Positions 53,801-64,000 of a stretch of DNA of 64,000 nt are shown in pieces. The DNA comes from Iris pallida (Eukaryota; Streptophyta; Magnoliopsida; Asparagales; Iridaceae). The notes below the pieces were generated by a model that saw only the letters and a list, made by a program, of their open reading frames with translations, searched no databases and was not told the origin of the DNA. Each line of letters begins with the position of its first letter. Positions within the stretch are counted from its first letter, which is position 1. A program made the position numbers and the translations under genes. The DNA is taken from contig JANAVB010015600.1 in assembly GCA_029216955.1 (NCBI GenBank), positions 29,472,778-29,536,777 of the forward strand. The letters are read 5' to 3'.

Positions 53801-56471
53801 TCGTAAGACAGTCGAATGCTATGTTGACAACATCGCAGTCAAGAGCTGTCTCAAAGGTGATCACCTACAAAACCTGAAGACAGTCTTCGATCTCATGCGA
53901 GCGCATCAACTAAGATGAACCCTGCTAAATCCTTCCTTGGGGTTTCTAGCAGAAAATTCTTGGGCTTCATTATTACGGCAAAAGGCATTCACGTCGATCC
54001 CGAGAAGACCAAAGCCATCCTTGACATGGACCCTCCGAAGAACCTCCGAGAACTTCGAGGCCTGCAAGGGCGTCTGACATACATCCGGAGGTTTATAGCA
54101 AACCTTTCCGAAAAATGTCAACCCTTCACCCAGCTCATGAAGAAGGAAGTCTCTTACGTCTGGACAGAGGAATGCCAAAAAGCTTTCGACGATATCAAGG
54201 CTTACTTGACGAGCCCGTCAGTCCTGGTGGCACCCGTCGTCGGTAAACCATTTCTCTTCTACGTCCGTGCCATGGATCATTCCCTCGGCGCTCTGCTGGC
54301 TCAGAACAACGATACAGGCTACGAGCAAGCTATCTACTACCTCAGTAGAACACTGATCGGGGCCGAACACCGGTACAACCCCGTTGAAAAAGAGTGTTTG
54401 GCTTTGGTATTTGCCATCCAGAAGACTCGCCATTATGTCTCGGGTCAGACAATTCATGTCATCTCCCGAGTCAATCCACTCAGAGTTCTCACAACGAAGC
54501 CAGGGTCATTGAACTCCCGGCTAGCTACATGGGCAATCCTGCTAACGCCATACAACATGGTGTTCGTTCCACAAAAAGTCATTAAAGGTCAGGCTCTGGC
54601 CGACTTTTTAGCCGCGCACCCCATCTCGGAGTCCTCTAGACTCTATGAAGACATCCCGGATGAGGTCCAAGAATCAAACGTCACCGAAGAAAGCTCCGTC
54701 TGGCGGATGTTTTTCGATGGTGCTTCAAGAATAGGCTCCAAAGGCCAAATTATCGCAGGAGTGGGGGTAGTCTTAGTCTCCCCCGATCAGCTGGTCATGC
54801 AGCGTGTCTACTCCCTTTCAAAGCCGTGCTCCAACAATATTGCCGAGTACAATGCGCTCATCATGGGACTCCAGCTGGCGCAACAGCTGGGGGTGAATCA
54901 TCTGGAAGCCTACGGCGACTCAAAACTCGTCGTTAACCAGATCAGAGGGTAATACGAAGTTCGCCATGAGGATCTGATTCCTTACCATGAGGTTGCTTTG
55001 AACATCATTTCAACCTTCACCAAGTTCTTCATCGAACATGTACCTCGTCTATAAAATTTAGAGGCTGACGCTTTGGCTGGCCTCGCAGCCTCATTGGCAG
55101 CACCCCTCGGGACTCAACACTACGTCATGGTAGTTGGTCGAGACTTGGTCTGTCCTAAAAACAACCTATGCCCACAAATGGCCCATGCCATGTCAACAAG
55201 TGATGGTGTTAATGTCCGAGACTGGAGGTTCCCGTTCATCGACTTCGCTGTCTACGGAATTCTTCCAGAGGACCCGAAAGAAGCCGTCTCAGTCAGGAGG
55301 CGCTCCCTTCGATTCAATTACGATACAGCAACTAAAATGCTGTACCGACGCTCCTACGATGGACTTCTCCTTCGATGTTTATCCAACAAAGAAGCAGCCG
55401 AAGCCCTTCGAGAAGCTCACGACAGAACCTGTGGGGCCCATCAACCAGGCCCTATGTTGCAGGATCGACTGCGACGCATGGGCTACTACTGGCCAACCAT
55501 GGCAGCCGATGCTGTCGACTATGCTAAGAAGTGCCATACTTGCCAGCTTTATGCCGACTTCATCCATACACCGTCAGAACCACTACATCCTACGGTCGTC
55601 TTCTGGCCCTTTGAAGCCTGGGGCATGGACATTGTAGGACCAATCACCCCCCTTCATCAAGGGGACACCGCTTTATCCTAGCCATCACCGACTACTTCTC
55701 CAAATGGGCAGAAGCAGTCCCACTGGCGGAAGTGAAGAGTTCCAGGGTGATCAGCTTCATAAAACATCATGTCATCTACCGTTTCGGGGTACCTCGAAGG
55801 ATTATTCACGATAATGGTCCACAATTCATCAGCCATGTTTTCAGCAGATTATGTGACAAGAATCGCATTCAGAACGTGGCATCGACCGCCTACCGTACGA
55901 CGGATTGGCCGAGGCGTTTAACAAGACGATCGTCAGGCTACTCAAAAAGGTCGTGTCATCTAACAAACATGACTGGGACGAAAAGCTCGACGAATACCTT
56001 TGGGCCTACCGTACGACGGTACGGACCCCAACGGGCAACACACCATTCTTCCTGGTCTACGGGAGCGAAGCGGTACTGCCTCTCGAGATACAGATTCCCT
56101 CGCTCCATGTAGCGATCACAAATCAACTCACAGAAGAAGACAATCAACGTCGCCGTCTGCGAGAATTGGAGGCACTTGACGAAAAATGTCTCCTAGCTCA
56201 ACAACGCATCGAACTCTAGCAAGTCCGTATATCATAGGCTTTCAACAAGAAGGTCAAATAGAGGACTTTTCAAGTAGGCGACCTGGTTCTGGCAGTCAGG
56301 AGGCCGATGGTGTTGACTCACAAGACACCTGGAAAGTTCGAGCCCAAGTGGGAGGGACCTTTCATCATAGAGACGGTATACTCGAACGGTGCTTACCGCC
56401 TCGCCAAACCCAATTGGGACTTGTTCATGATGCCCATCAACGGCAAGTTCCTAAAGAATTACCACTCTTGA
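50886..56471 (+). pseudogene. pol: E7 pol: protease, RT, two RNases H, integrase
   Basis: Order: a linker; protease (IQIDSGSSLSII, about 51568); a linker with internal repeats (52040-52300); RT (about 53230-53920); RNase H (about 54250-54600); archaeal-type RNase H (about 54690-54950: FFDGAS, NIAEYNALI, GDSKLV); integrase with HHCC finger (about 55420-55550), core, and a C-terminal region to 56471. Stops are at 51016, 51484, 52150, 52964, 54950, about 55052 and 56217. Frameshifts lie near 52780, 53485, 53914, 55665 and 55900. The RT catalytic motif reads YVDN (Asn at 53829) instead of YVDD. Dead copy. Confidence 0.87.
52034..52300 (+). repeat. In-frame repeats in E7 pol linker
   Basis: APLKIRLKGKPPQT recurs as APLKVRLKGKTPQS about 220 bp on, with a weaker copy between (GSRKSPPQTS), each followed by a KLPGKAP / KLQGKAP / KLPEKAH phrase. 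About three units between protease and RT. They look like a basic, Pro-rich spacer. Confidence 0.65.
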
Positions 56472-56618
56472 TATCCTTCAGACATGTACTTCTATCTCCA
56501 TCCAACATGGGAGTCTGTGGACCCAATCATCAGGGCTCACATACAATTCCCTTCCATAAAATCTTACGCTTTCGGAACCCAGCTGTTTCTAGCATTCTAT
56601 CCTCTAGTAGAAGGACAA

Positions 56619-56911
56619 CCACGTCCACATTACCTCTGAGTTGTTCCCCTACACCCTACAAAGCAGGACCTTACGCTCCGTAAGGCTACGCTATCCATCA
56701 TGTTTACCACGTCCACGTTACCTCTGAGTAAACATCCCGTACGGACAACCCCGGCGTTGCCGTACATTGATCGCAGAACTTCCATGTCCACATTACCTCT
56801 GAGTAGTTTCGCGTATCCTCCAGAGTCATTCCTACCACGTCCATAACACCTCTGAGTAGGAAGATTCCATCATTTGAATCCCATATTTGCCACGTCTACA
56901 TTACCTCTGAG
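56619..56911. repeat. Five copies of a 22-bp motif
   Basis: Units start at 56619, 56707, 56782, 56834 and 56890 and read CCACGTCCACATTACCTC + TGAG with one to four changes. Spacing varies (88, 75, 52, 56 bp) and the DNA between copies differs, so this is a set of conserved motifs rather than a plain tandem repeat. Confidence 0.85.
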
Positions 56912-57039
56912 CAAGCATGTCGATTCTCTCGAACTTATTATCTGTGCCTAAAAACTAAGGTGCGCAAGAGATAATAGGTCCACACAAATCATTAAGTTCA
57001 TGACAGCAAAAATGAACACACCACAAAAACTCTGTATTC

Positions 57040-57045
57040 TTTATT
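57040..57045 (-). terminator. AATAAA poly(A) signal of the antisense ORF
   Basis: AATAAA on the minus strand, about 66 bases behind the antisense stop codon (57111-57113). Position and sequence fit a plant poly(A) signal. Confidence 0.5.
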
Positions 57046-57110
57046 CAAAAATAAAGGATTACATCCCCAGCAAGAGTTGCAAATTACACAAAAAGAAGAG
57101 ATTACAATCC

Positions 57111-58112
57111 CTAAACATCCCCGGGGTTGGCCGAAAGCTCTTCAATCCGACGCTTCAAGCATGCCGCCCGAGTCTCTACGGTTGCCAGGACCCTGCGCTC
57201 GGCTTCTTGACGCATCCTTTCTATGGCCTCAGGAGAAGTGTCATCCTCATGCTTCTCGTCTAACTGTTGCCGCTGCTGAGCCAGAAAAAGAGCCTGGCGG
57301 GTGAAAGCTGCTTCCTTCTCCTTAGATGCTACATGTTCAGCTTGGACTCGCTCTGCATCTAATAAGAGTTGGGCCCGTTGGTCATCAAGGAGGCGAATCT
57401 TAGCATCAACCTCCGCTATACTAGCGTCCAATGCAGCTCGTAGCTCCACCTTTTCCTGCGTGGACTGAGATAACCTCTCCTCCACAGCCTCAGTTTCAGC
57501 CACCTCGCATTCCCAGACACCCACGGTGGCCTGGTAAGAAGACTCAGTCTCAGCGATCAACTTCTCCTTCTCTGCGGCTATCAGAGCGGAGAGATCATTT
57601 TGATGGATATACTGAAACTCAGAAAGCAGCTGGTCCAGCTCAGCCACTAAGGCCTCCAGAATCTCGACTATATGATCATGGCCCTGGTGGGAACGTATCA
57701 GATTGATGTGAGGGAGTGCCAGGGTCTTTGCCGTCGTGAAGCTTCCGTTGGCATCCATCACCGCCGATACACCCCTCTGCAGCATCTTATACACCACCTC
57801 AATAATGAACTTCACATACTCATCTGCATCCGCCAGCACCTGGGGCGTCATAACAGGAGTTGGAAGAGCTGCTCTAGACAGCGCACCGGAAGAAGGCCCG
57901 TCGGCTTCTATTTGCGAGGCTGAAACCTCTGTATCGACGGATCCTTCTTCAGTAGGGGCTTGAGCCTGAGGAGCCAAAAGAACAGGAGGAGCCGATAGAG
58001 GCATCGATATCGTGCCCCAAGTAGAAGGAGCAACAGAGGGTTCCAGTAAACCCTTACCCTTCTCAAACTCAGAGGGACCACCGATGTCAGCGGCTACCTC
58101 ATCCATCCCCAG
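57111..58112 (-). CDS. E7 antisense ORF, coiled-coil protein, N-terminus cut by E8
   Basis: An open frame of about 333 codons on the strand opposite gag-pol. The true N-terminus is lost: upstream of 58112 lies the E8 LTR, which adds only a chance GTG and four codons. The visible part has a Pro/Ser/Ala-rich segment (first 100 residues), a stretch with VYKMLQRG and TLALPHINLIRSHQGHDHIVE, then about 180 residues rich in Glu, Ala, Gln, Leu and Lys with heptad spacing, a likely long coiled coil, ending RRIEELSANPGDV. No stop or frameshift is visible although the neighbouring pol is full of them. Antisense ORFs are known in Tat-lineage elements; their role is unknown. I cannot assign this one to a domain family. 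Confidence 0.72.
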   Translation of the reverse strand: MGMDEVAADIGGPSEFEKGKGLLEPSVAPSTWGTISMPLSAPPVLLAPQAQAPTEEGSVDTEVSASQIEADGPSSGALSRAALPTPVMTPQVLADADEYVKFIIEVVYKMLQRGVSAVMDANGSFTTAKTLALPHINLIRSHQGHDHIVEILEALVAELDQLLSEFQYIHQNDLSALIAAEKEKLIAETESSYQATVGVWECEVAETEAVEERLSQSTQEKVELRAALDASIAEVDAKIRLLDDQRAQLLLDAERVQAEHVASKEKEAAFTRQALFLAQQRQQLDEKHEDDTSPEAIERMRQEAERRVLATVETRAACLKRRIEELSANPGDV

Positions 58113-59915
58113 TGTCACGACCCGCACCCTAGAGTAAGGGCACGAGAACGTAACAACGTCCAGCCTACGCCGCAGTGTCGGCGGTAGAACGCTGTCCTAG
58201 GTCTCATGCATCTAGCAGTATAAGGATAAACAGTTTATACTCCCCGAATGGGGGTGACATAGCAGATACAGTCTCAATCACATCTAAGGTAGAGCATGAT
58301 AAAGATAGATAAAACATGAAATCCAAAAGAGGTACAACAGAGAGAAATCTAAGTGTCTAAGATACAAAAATCCAGAAATACATCTCAAATCTCCAAACTC
58401 AGATACAGTAATCCACAAAGTAAATACAACTCCAGACAATTGAAATAACTACCTAAACAACCTCTAATGTGTCTCCTCTAGGCTAGCAGGCAATCCCAGG
58501 CCATCTGTAAAATTTATCAACAGGTCCAGTCAGGACAGGAGCGAGCACAATACATCTCATGCAGTTCATATCATGTCAGGAAATATAAAACAGGCAATAG
58601 AATAAGATACATAAAACGCTGTAAGAAGATGTACAGGAAAACAGGAGAAATATTTGATAACTGGAAATATATACATCATAAGTAAGAACTGTAAGTGACT
58701 AGTGATTTAGAGTACGAGATGGCATGTAATTGGCTTAGGTTGAACATGATATACATGAGTGAACATGTAGGACATCAGCCAATAAGGCTATGTTGTACAT
58801 GATAAAACATGAAAAGTAACAGAGTGAACATGATGGGTAAATCACAGACCATTTATACTCACCCTACCCACAATCAGTACACAAGGATCTATTCAAGTTA
58901 CGTTACAGACATGATGTTTTGGTTATACAAGAGACACATGAGGAAATATGAGCGTACATAAAAGAACATGAGAGTACATGAACGTACATGTAAGAACATG
59001 AGAGAACATGAGTGCACATGAATAACGCAGGAGCAAGGAATACATGATGTACATGAAACACATGTCATAAAGTATCCGATGCGCCCGCTAAGGGAGATAA
59101 CATCCCAAGAAGAGATCCGTATAGTACCAATCCGTGATGATAACGTGACAGCATCAAGTAAAAGTAATCTAAAGCGAGAATATAAGTCGTGACAAGTATG
59201 AAACGATCAGAGAATGTACTCGCCTGATAACCTGAACAGCTGATAAGTATAGGGGGTCCAACTGAAGCCACATAGTCCTATTTAAAGCAACACAGGTTAC
59301 AAGACGTTCAAGTTGTAATAAATAAAACTCTACAAACAGTCTATTTTATCCTAGGTTCTTCTAAGTCAAAACAACTCTAGGTCGACTCCGGCCAATAATC
59401 TAGTCAAACTAGGTCAAGTGTTGACTTACAGTTGACTTTGGGTCAACTGGTCAACTTAGGTCAAACAGGGTCAATTCTAGTCTAATATAAAGTGTACTTC
59501 GTTATTTGTACGTCGAAACTTACGTCACGCAAATCGAGATAAGAAGATTATCGGTAAAGTTGATAAGCTTATTATAGTGATCCACGTGTCCATCTTGTCA
59601 ATTTCAGCGATGTGAGATCACTGGAATTGACTGAGCTTAGTTTCATTGTACAAATCCCGAAATACGAACATTATAAGAATTAATTATTAATAAATTATAA
59701 AAAGGTTAAAATCAGAGAATTTATCAACAAACATTGTCGGACGATGAAATAAACATCGCCAACGTGTCCAAAATGGTCCAATTAGCTAGGATAGCCTACC
59801 CATCGGTCCAATTTGGACCCAAGGGCAAAAAGGTAATTTCGGGTCAAAACGGTGTCCGTGTCGGAGCCGTTTTGCACCGAAAAACGTGCAAGAAAATAAG
59901 TCTATAAAATATAAC

Positions 59916-60390
59916 AAATTATATGTCCATGAAACCAGAATGACGATACGAACCCAACGGTATCTCCAGAATTGGATTCCGTTGACCCGATCTCAATTTG
60001 GCCCGTTGACCAGAACTTAAAATTCCGATTTGCACGGAAATGCGTGCCGGAGCCAATATTCTCAAAACTCAGCAAACTAATTGTCAATGAGTCCAGAATG
60101 ATGATACGAACTCAACGTTATCTCCGAAATTGGATTCCGATAAGCCGATCTCAAAATGACCCGTTGATCCGGATATTGGTATCCGACTTGCACCGAAATA
60201 CGTGTCGGATCCAATATCCACCAAAACCTAGCAAATTATATGTCAACGAGTCCAGAATGACGATACGAACTCAACGGTATATCCGGAATTGGATTTCGAT
60301 GAGCCGGCGTCAAAAAGTCCCGTTGACCCAGAATGTGGGACCTACTTTGTACCGAAAAATATGCCAGGGCCCATGTTCTCCAAATCTAAC
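59916..60390 (-). repeat. Tandem repeat of about 158 bp, three copies
   Basis: Units start near 59916, 60074 and 60233 at AAATTATATGTC/AAACTAATTGTC and share CCAGAATGACGATACGAAC, CAACGGTATCTCC and GTGCCGG/GTGTCGGA blocks. A fourth partial copy follows near 60390. The 143-codon frame through it is a by-product of the repeat. Confidence 0.85.
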
Positions 60391-60779
60391 AATTTTTATA
60401 TGAAAATATGCCAGAACGCGCCACAAGTCTAATGGTGGTGTCAGAAATGAAATCTCGAGTCCCGTGTTCAAAAATAGAATTTTACAAGTTAAAAATTACG
60501 AATTTGGACGGCCAACTTTGGCGTCGAATTCCACCAATCAAACAAGCTCTCAATGAAACGAAACTGGAGGGGTAGCAAGAAGGTTATACCAGCTTCGCAC
60601 CGGAACTAGTAGCACGCCAAATGGAGCTGCGGTGGAGGAGATACAAGCTGACGAAGTTGGCCCCACGAAACTGTCCAAATTTAATACAATTTAAACGGTC
60701 AACTTGGTGGCCGATTTTGATGTATCAAACGATAAAATTAACGGACAAAAATTGACAGGGATGAAGGTGGATATACCGA

Positions 60780-61380
60780 GATTGTGACGGAGCAAAGAAA
60801 TCGCCGATCCAACGGTCGGATTTCCAGAAAAATGCGTGCAAAGTTGCTGCGACGGAAGGCGATTTCAGTCTCGTTCCCGAGCTCGTCACGACGGGACGTC
60901 GTGCAAAACGCACGAATCGCCTCGACGGCGCATCCCGGAGGACGGTGGCCGTCAGGGGGCTGTTCGTCGAAGTGGGGCGTACGGCCAGGGGGCCACAGCG
61001 ACCCGCATGGCGGCGTGGCGACGCAGGACGGCGGCCCGTGCGCGCGCGTGCGCGCCTGCATGCGTGCAGTCGCTGCGGCTGTGCACTGGTGGCGCACGGC
61101 CAGGTGCAGCAGCTGCGGCGGCTGCGACGAGAGCGGTCTAACGAGGTCGGCGGTGGTACGACCTCGACGATGGTGGAGGTGGTGGTGATGGCTTGGATGA
61201 TGATGGTGGTGGCCAGAATGGTGGTTAAATGGAGGTGTTTTGTTGATGTGGTGATGCTATAGTGTGGAGGAGAAGGAGGAGGGAAGGAGGTGCTGGTGGA
61301 TGGCGGTGATGGCCGGCCACGGCGGTGGTGGCTCGGCCACGTCGGAGGGGAGATCGGGAGTGTGAGGGTGAAGGAGGCTG
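60780..61380. other. CpG-rich block in E8 LTR
   Basis: Dense in CG, including a (GCGC/GTGC)n-like stretch near 61040, then GGTGGTGATGG-type triplets. It opens frames on both strands without domains. Its place in the LTR recalls the GC-rich block of E6. Confidence 0.7.
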
Positions 61381-62457
61381 TGTATTGTTAGGTTGCTGTT
61401 GGAGTTTTTGTGTGGAGAAAAAATTAGAAAGGAGAGAGAGAAAGGGATGAATTCATTAATGAGAGATAGAGAATTGTTCTCCCATAAGTTTTAGGGCCGG
61501 CCACATGGCCAAGGGGTGTTGGGGAGTTTACATGTAGGATTGAATGGAAGAGATTTAATTAGGGGAATCCAATGGCTAAAAATTAAATGTAGGAAAATTA
61601 GGTTATTCCTATAGGATTAAAATCAACAGAATTTCCAATAAATATTAAAATAGGTAGAAGGATATCTGATATTATTTTTCCAAGGATAATGATCTGAGGG
61701 TGTCATGATGGAGGGTAGCACGAAGCTGGGTTGGACCCGGTGGAGCCGAATTGGATCAAAATCGGACATTGTGCAAAAATCGAATAAAAATAGGTGTTGA
61801 TGATCATGAGTAAATAAGTAGCACATGGGGATTCCAATAAATGGGACACAAGTGGCAGACGGGTAGTAGGCTCAATGTGGGCCATGTCCATAATTGGGAC
61901 TGACAGGTTTTGGTCGACAGGGGACCTACAAATCAAGTTGGAAAATAAATGTGACACCGTGGAGTGAAATAAAATCGGATCACGTGTTAGGAAAGTTGTG
62001 TGAAGCAAATGGAGCACAAAATGACGTGTCTGAGTTGGACACGAAGGTCATGGGTGACGAGCGTCTCGAGTAGATCATGCATGATCAGTTGGTTTAAAGA
62101 AAATAACTGGTCTTGCGCTCCCAAATTAAAAGTCACGGTAACGTGCTAAAAATGATCAAGGAAAAGAGTGGGAAAAATAATTAATGATCAAATGGTCTAA
62201 TTCGACCAGAAGTTCTACGAAGCAAAAAGAGCACAAGGGAACAAGTCTGAGTTGGACACTATATACCATCATGAAGGTAATCCTGTCCACTCCAAAACTC
62301 GTAAAGAAGATTTCCAGAGTTGAACATCCCTGACACTCCAAATATCAATGGCACGGGAAAGCACACTTAAGGAAAAAAAATAACAGAATAAATTATTTAT
62401 CGAAACCAATCAATCAGAAAAAAAAAAAAAATCAACCCGAAATTCGGGGTGCTCACA

Positions 62458-64000
62458 TCCTACCCACCTCATAAAAATTTCGTCCTCGAAATTAAAATTT
62501 CTATACTCCTTCTAGGGCAAACCCCCACAACCATAGTCCCAGAACTTAAACAAATCCTGTGATCAAAAGGACGACATACAGGGTCATGGCATACGGTCGT
62601 AGTTAAGTCTCATCTAGGTATACTAGTCATGCTAAACCAAAACGGTCATAGGGTATCAAAACACACAAGCAATCCAGGGTGCTAAAATAGAAAAGTTACA
62701 AAAAAATAACAAATCATCAAAACTGTAAGGCGGTCTACCATCCTATATGAAAACTGGTACTTATCAAAATAAAATAAAGGCAACTACCAATTATCTATAA
62801 AGGGTACAGAAAAATCAAATTCAAACATTAAAGGATTGAAAGTCACTTGCATTGAAATCCAATCACAAAATATATACATAGAGAGAGCGTTAGAGATGGA
62901 AAACTAGCATTATGTGTATGGGGACATGTTCATATGGTTAGATAGTAGACGTGTGTGTACGTAAAATATACATAAAATTGTATATGAGGATTTGGGTTTC
63001 AAACAATAACTATCAAGTTACACTAATCATGGCATATTGGTTAAGCAATATACAATACACAACTCCTTTACTCATAACATGCATGGCTAACCATATACAC
63101 ATATATATATATATATGAAGAGGTAAAGATTTAGTTATGTATCTATATACATTATAAAATGTATGCATAAACTCTATATATATTTATACAGGTATATGAA
63201 CGTAACATAGAGAGGAAATGTTAGGCTTACATGGCAGGGTATACTAAGTTAGAGTGTGTGTGTGTCCTTATACAGTATTATAGCTTAGTATTGAAAGGTT
63301 AAACCCAGTTTTAGTTCAGGATTTACATAAAAAAGAAAATAAGCTAACATTTAAACCAGGGTAATATGAACATAACGCAGTTTCAGATTTTAGGGTTTTG
63401 AACATCGCAACTAATCTCAATGGTCCCAATACATCCTATCATGATAGAAATGAAATCCTAACATACTATCCATACATTTATCTATGCATACAGTTCAATA
63501 TTACATGTTAAATCTGAAATTGAACTAAACATGGAAATCAATGTAAAAATATTAACATGTATTCAGTTTTCAGGATTTTAGAGAAATTCGAATATCAAAA
63601 CCAACTCAATGTTTATCACAACCTAACATGTAAAATATGAAACCTAACATTATATCCCTACGTATAACAATGTACACAGCTCTAAATATTATATTTAAAA
63701 CAACAATTTGAACTAACATTTAAAATCCCGTATCAAGGGTTAATATGCACACAGTCTTAGATTTGACAATTTCAAACACAAAACTCAACCAAACACATTT
63801 TCTTTTGAATTGAAACCCTATGTATAACATACATGTGCAGTGATGTAAACAAAACTATTATCATGAAATTTATATTTGAATTACGAATTTAAACTGGAAA
63901 AGCAGAAAACCAAAAATAGTGGGATTTTGAAAATTTAAACATTAACGACATATTAATATGTATTTAGATATGTGGAAATCAAGTGTAGCATGCATATGTA
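62458..64000 (-). other. E8 internal region, non-coding
   Basis: The first 35 bp are the polypurine-type end (AGGACGAAAT...GAGGTGGGTAGG on the minus strand). The rest is A/T-rich, with no ORF or motif I can recognise. Confidence 0.65.

Larger units (their letters stand above)
56472..57110. other. E7 region between pol and antisense ORF
   Basis: No gene. Holds five copies of a 22-bp motif (56619-56911) and, near the right end, a poly(A) signal that reads on the minus strand. It is the shared 3' side of two convergent reading units. Confidence 0.7.
45641..58112 (+). mobile_element. E7: Tat/Retand-type element with antisense ORF, 3' end outside window
   Basis: Layout: LTR about 45646-47880, an Arg-tRNA-type primer-binding site, a long gag, pol with protease, RT, RNase H, a second archaeal-type RNase H and integrase, a repeat cluster, then an ORF on the opposite strand. 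The dual RNase H marks the Tat lineage of plant gypsy elements, and antisense ORFs behind pol are known from some of its branches. It lies in the E6 gag and is cut by E8. All coding parts except the antisense ORF carry lesions. Confidence 0.85.
58113..62457 (-). repeat. E8 3' LTR
   Basis: 4345 bp, left edge TGTCACGACCCG, right edge GGGTGCTCACA. It holds a W-box-like patch (about 59355-59480), a three-copy tandem repeat of about 158 bp (59916-60390), and a CpG-rich block (60780-61380). The second LTR is outside the window. Confidence 0.78.
58113..64000 (-). mobile_element. E8: gypsy-type element related to E5, cut by window end
   Basis: The LTR starts TGTCACGACCCGCACC, as in E5, and ends at 62457, followed by a polypurine-type AGGACGAAAT end. 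It reads on the minus strand. A long block of its LTR (about 59060-59190) is close to the E5 LTR; the rest differs. No pol is seen in the 1.54 kb right of the polypurine tract, so it is non-coding at this end. It sits in the E7 antisense ORF and is the youngest layer here. Confidence 0.8.

Noticed and set aside
57672..57963. Plus-strand ORFs opposite the antisense E7 ORF
   Set aside because: Shadow frames of the longer minus-strand coiled-coil frame.
59972..60403. 143-codon ORF with repeated RNWI-type phrases
   Set aside because: By-product of the 158-bp tandem repeat in the E8 LTR.
60784..61262. Arg/Ala-rich ORFs in the E8 LTR
   Set aside because: CpG-rich composition keeps all frames open; no domain or start context.

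Overview
The window looks like repeat-rich heterochromatin of a flowering plant, probably a eudicot, though the species cannot be told from sequence alone. I see no host gene, tRNA, rRNA or CRISPR array. Everything I can interpret belongs to Ty3/gypsy LTR retrotransposons. The evidence is LTR pairs with TG...CA-type ends, 5-bp target-site duplications, primer-binding sites, AGGACGAA-type 3' ends, and decayed gag-pol reading frames. I call the elements E1 to E8 from left to right.

Layout: E1 (1-4903, +) is a non-coding element with LTRs of very unequal length, inserted in E2. E2 (4904-7778, +) is the remnant of a non-coding element and the oldest layer. E3 (7779-38697, +) is a Tekay/Del-type chromovirus inserted in the E2 LTR. 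E3 is itself broken three times: E4 (9555-17286, -, complete, no coding capacity) sits in its 5' LTR; E5 (23485-36331, -, complete Tekay-type) sits in its integrase; E6 (38698 to about 45640, -, Tekay-type) sits in its 3' LTR. E7 (about 45641-58112, +) is a Tat/Retand-type element inserted in the E6 gag. E8 (58113 to window end, -) is inserted in an antisense ORF of E7. The deepest chain is therefore E2>E3>E6>E7>E8, five layers. Two insertions give both target-site duplications inside the window: ACTTA for E4 and CTTGG for E5.

The three coding Tekay-type elements (E3, E5, E6) share the order gag, two CCHC knuckles, protease, reverse transcriptase, RNase H, integrase and a C-terminal chromodomain. 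All carry stops and frameshifts. Many stops look like CAG to TAG or TGG to TAG/TGA, as expected from decay of methylated cytosine. E3 and E5 carry what looks like a short spliceosomal intron at the same codon of the integrase C-terminal region; E6 has none.

E7 is the most unusual element. It has a long gag with an extended N-terminus, a pol with a second, archaeal-type RNase H, a cluster of 22-bp repeats behind pol, and a coiled-coil ORF on the opposite strand with its own AATAAA signal. Its LTR and gag are dotted with ATGCGC/GCGCAT motifs.

Limits: boundaries and clade names come from reading motifs by eye. No database search, LTR alignment score or dating was run. The E7 LTR ends are not resolved.
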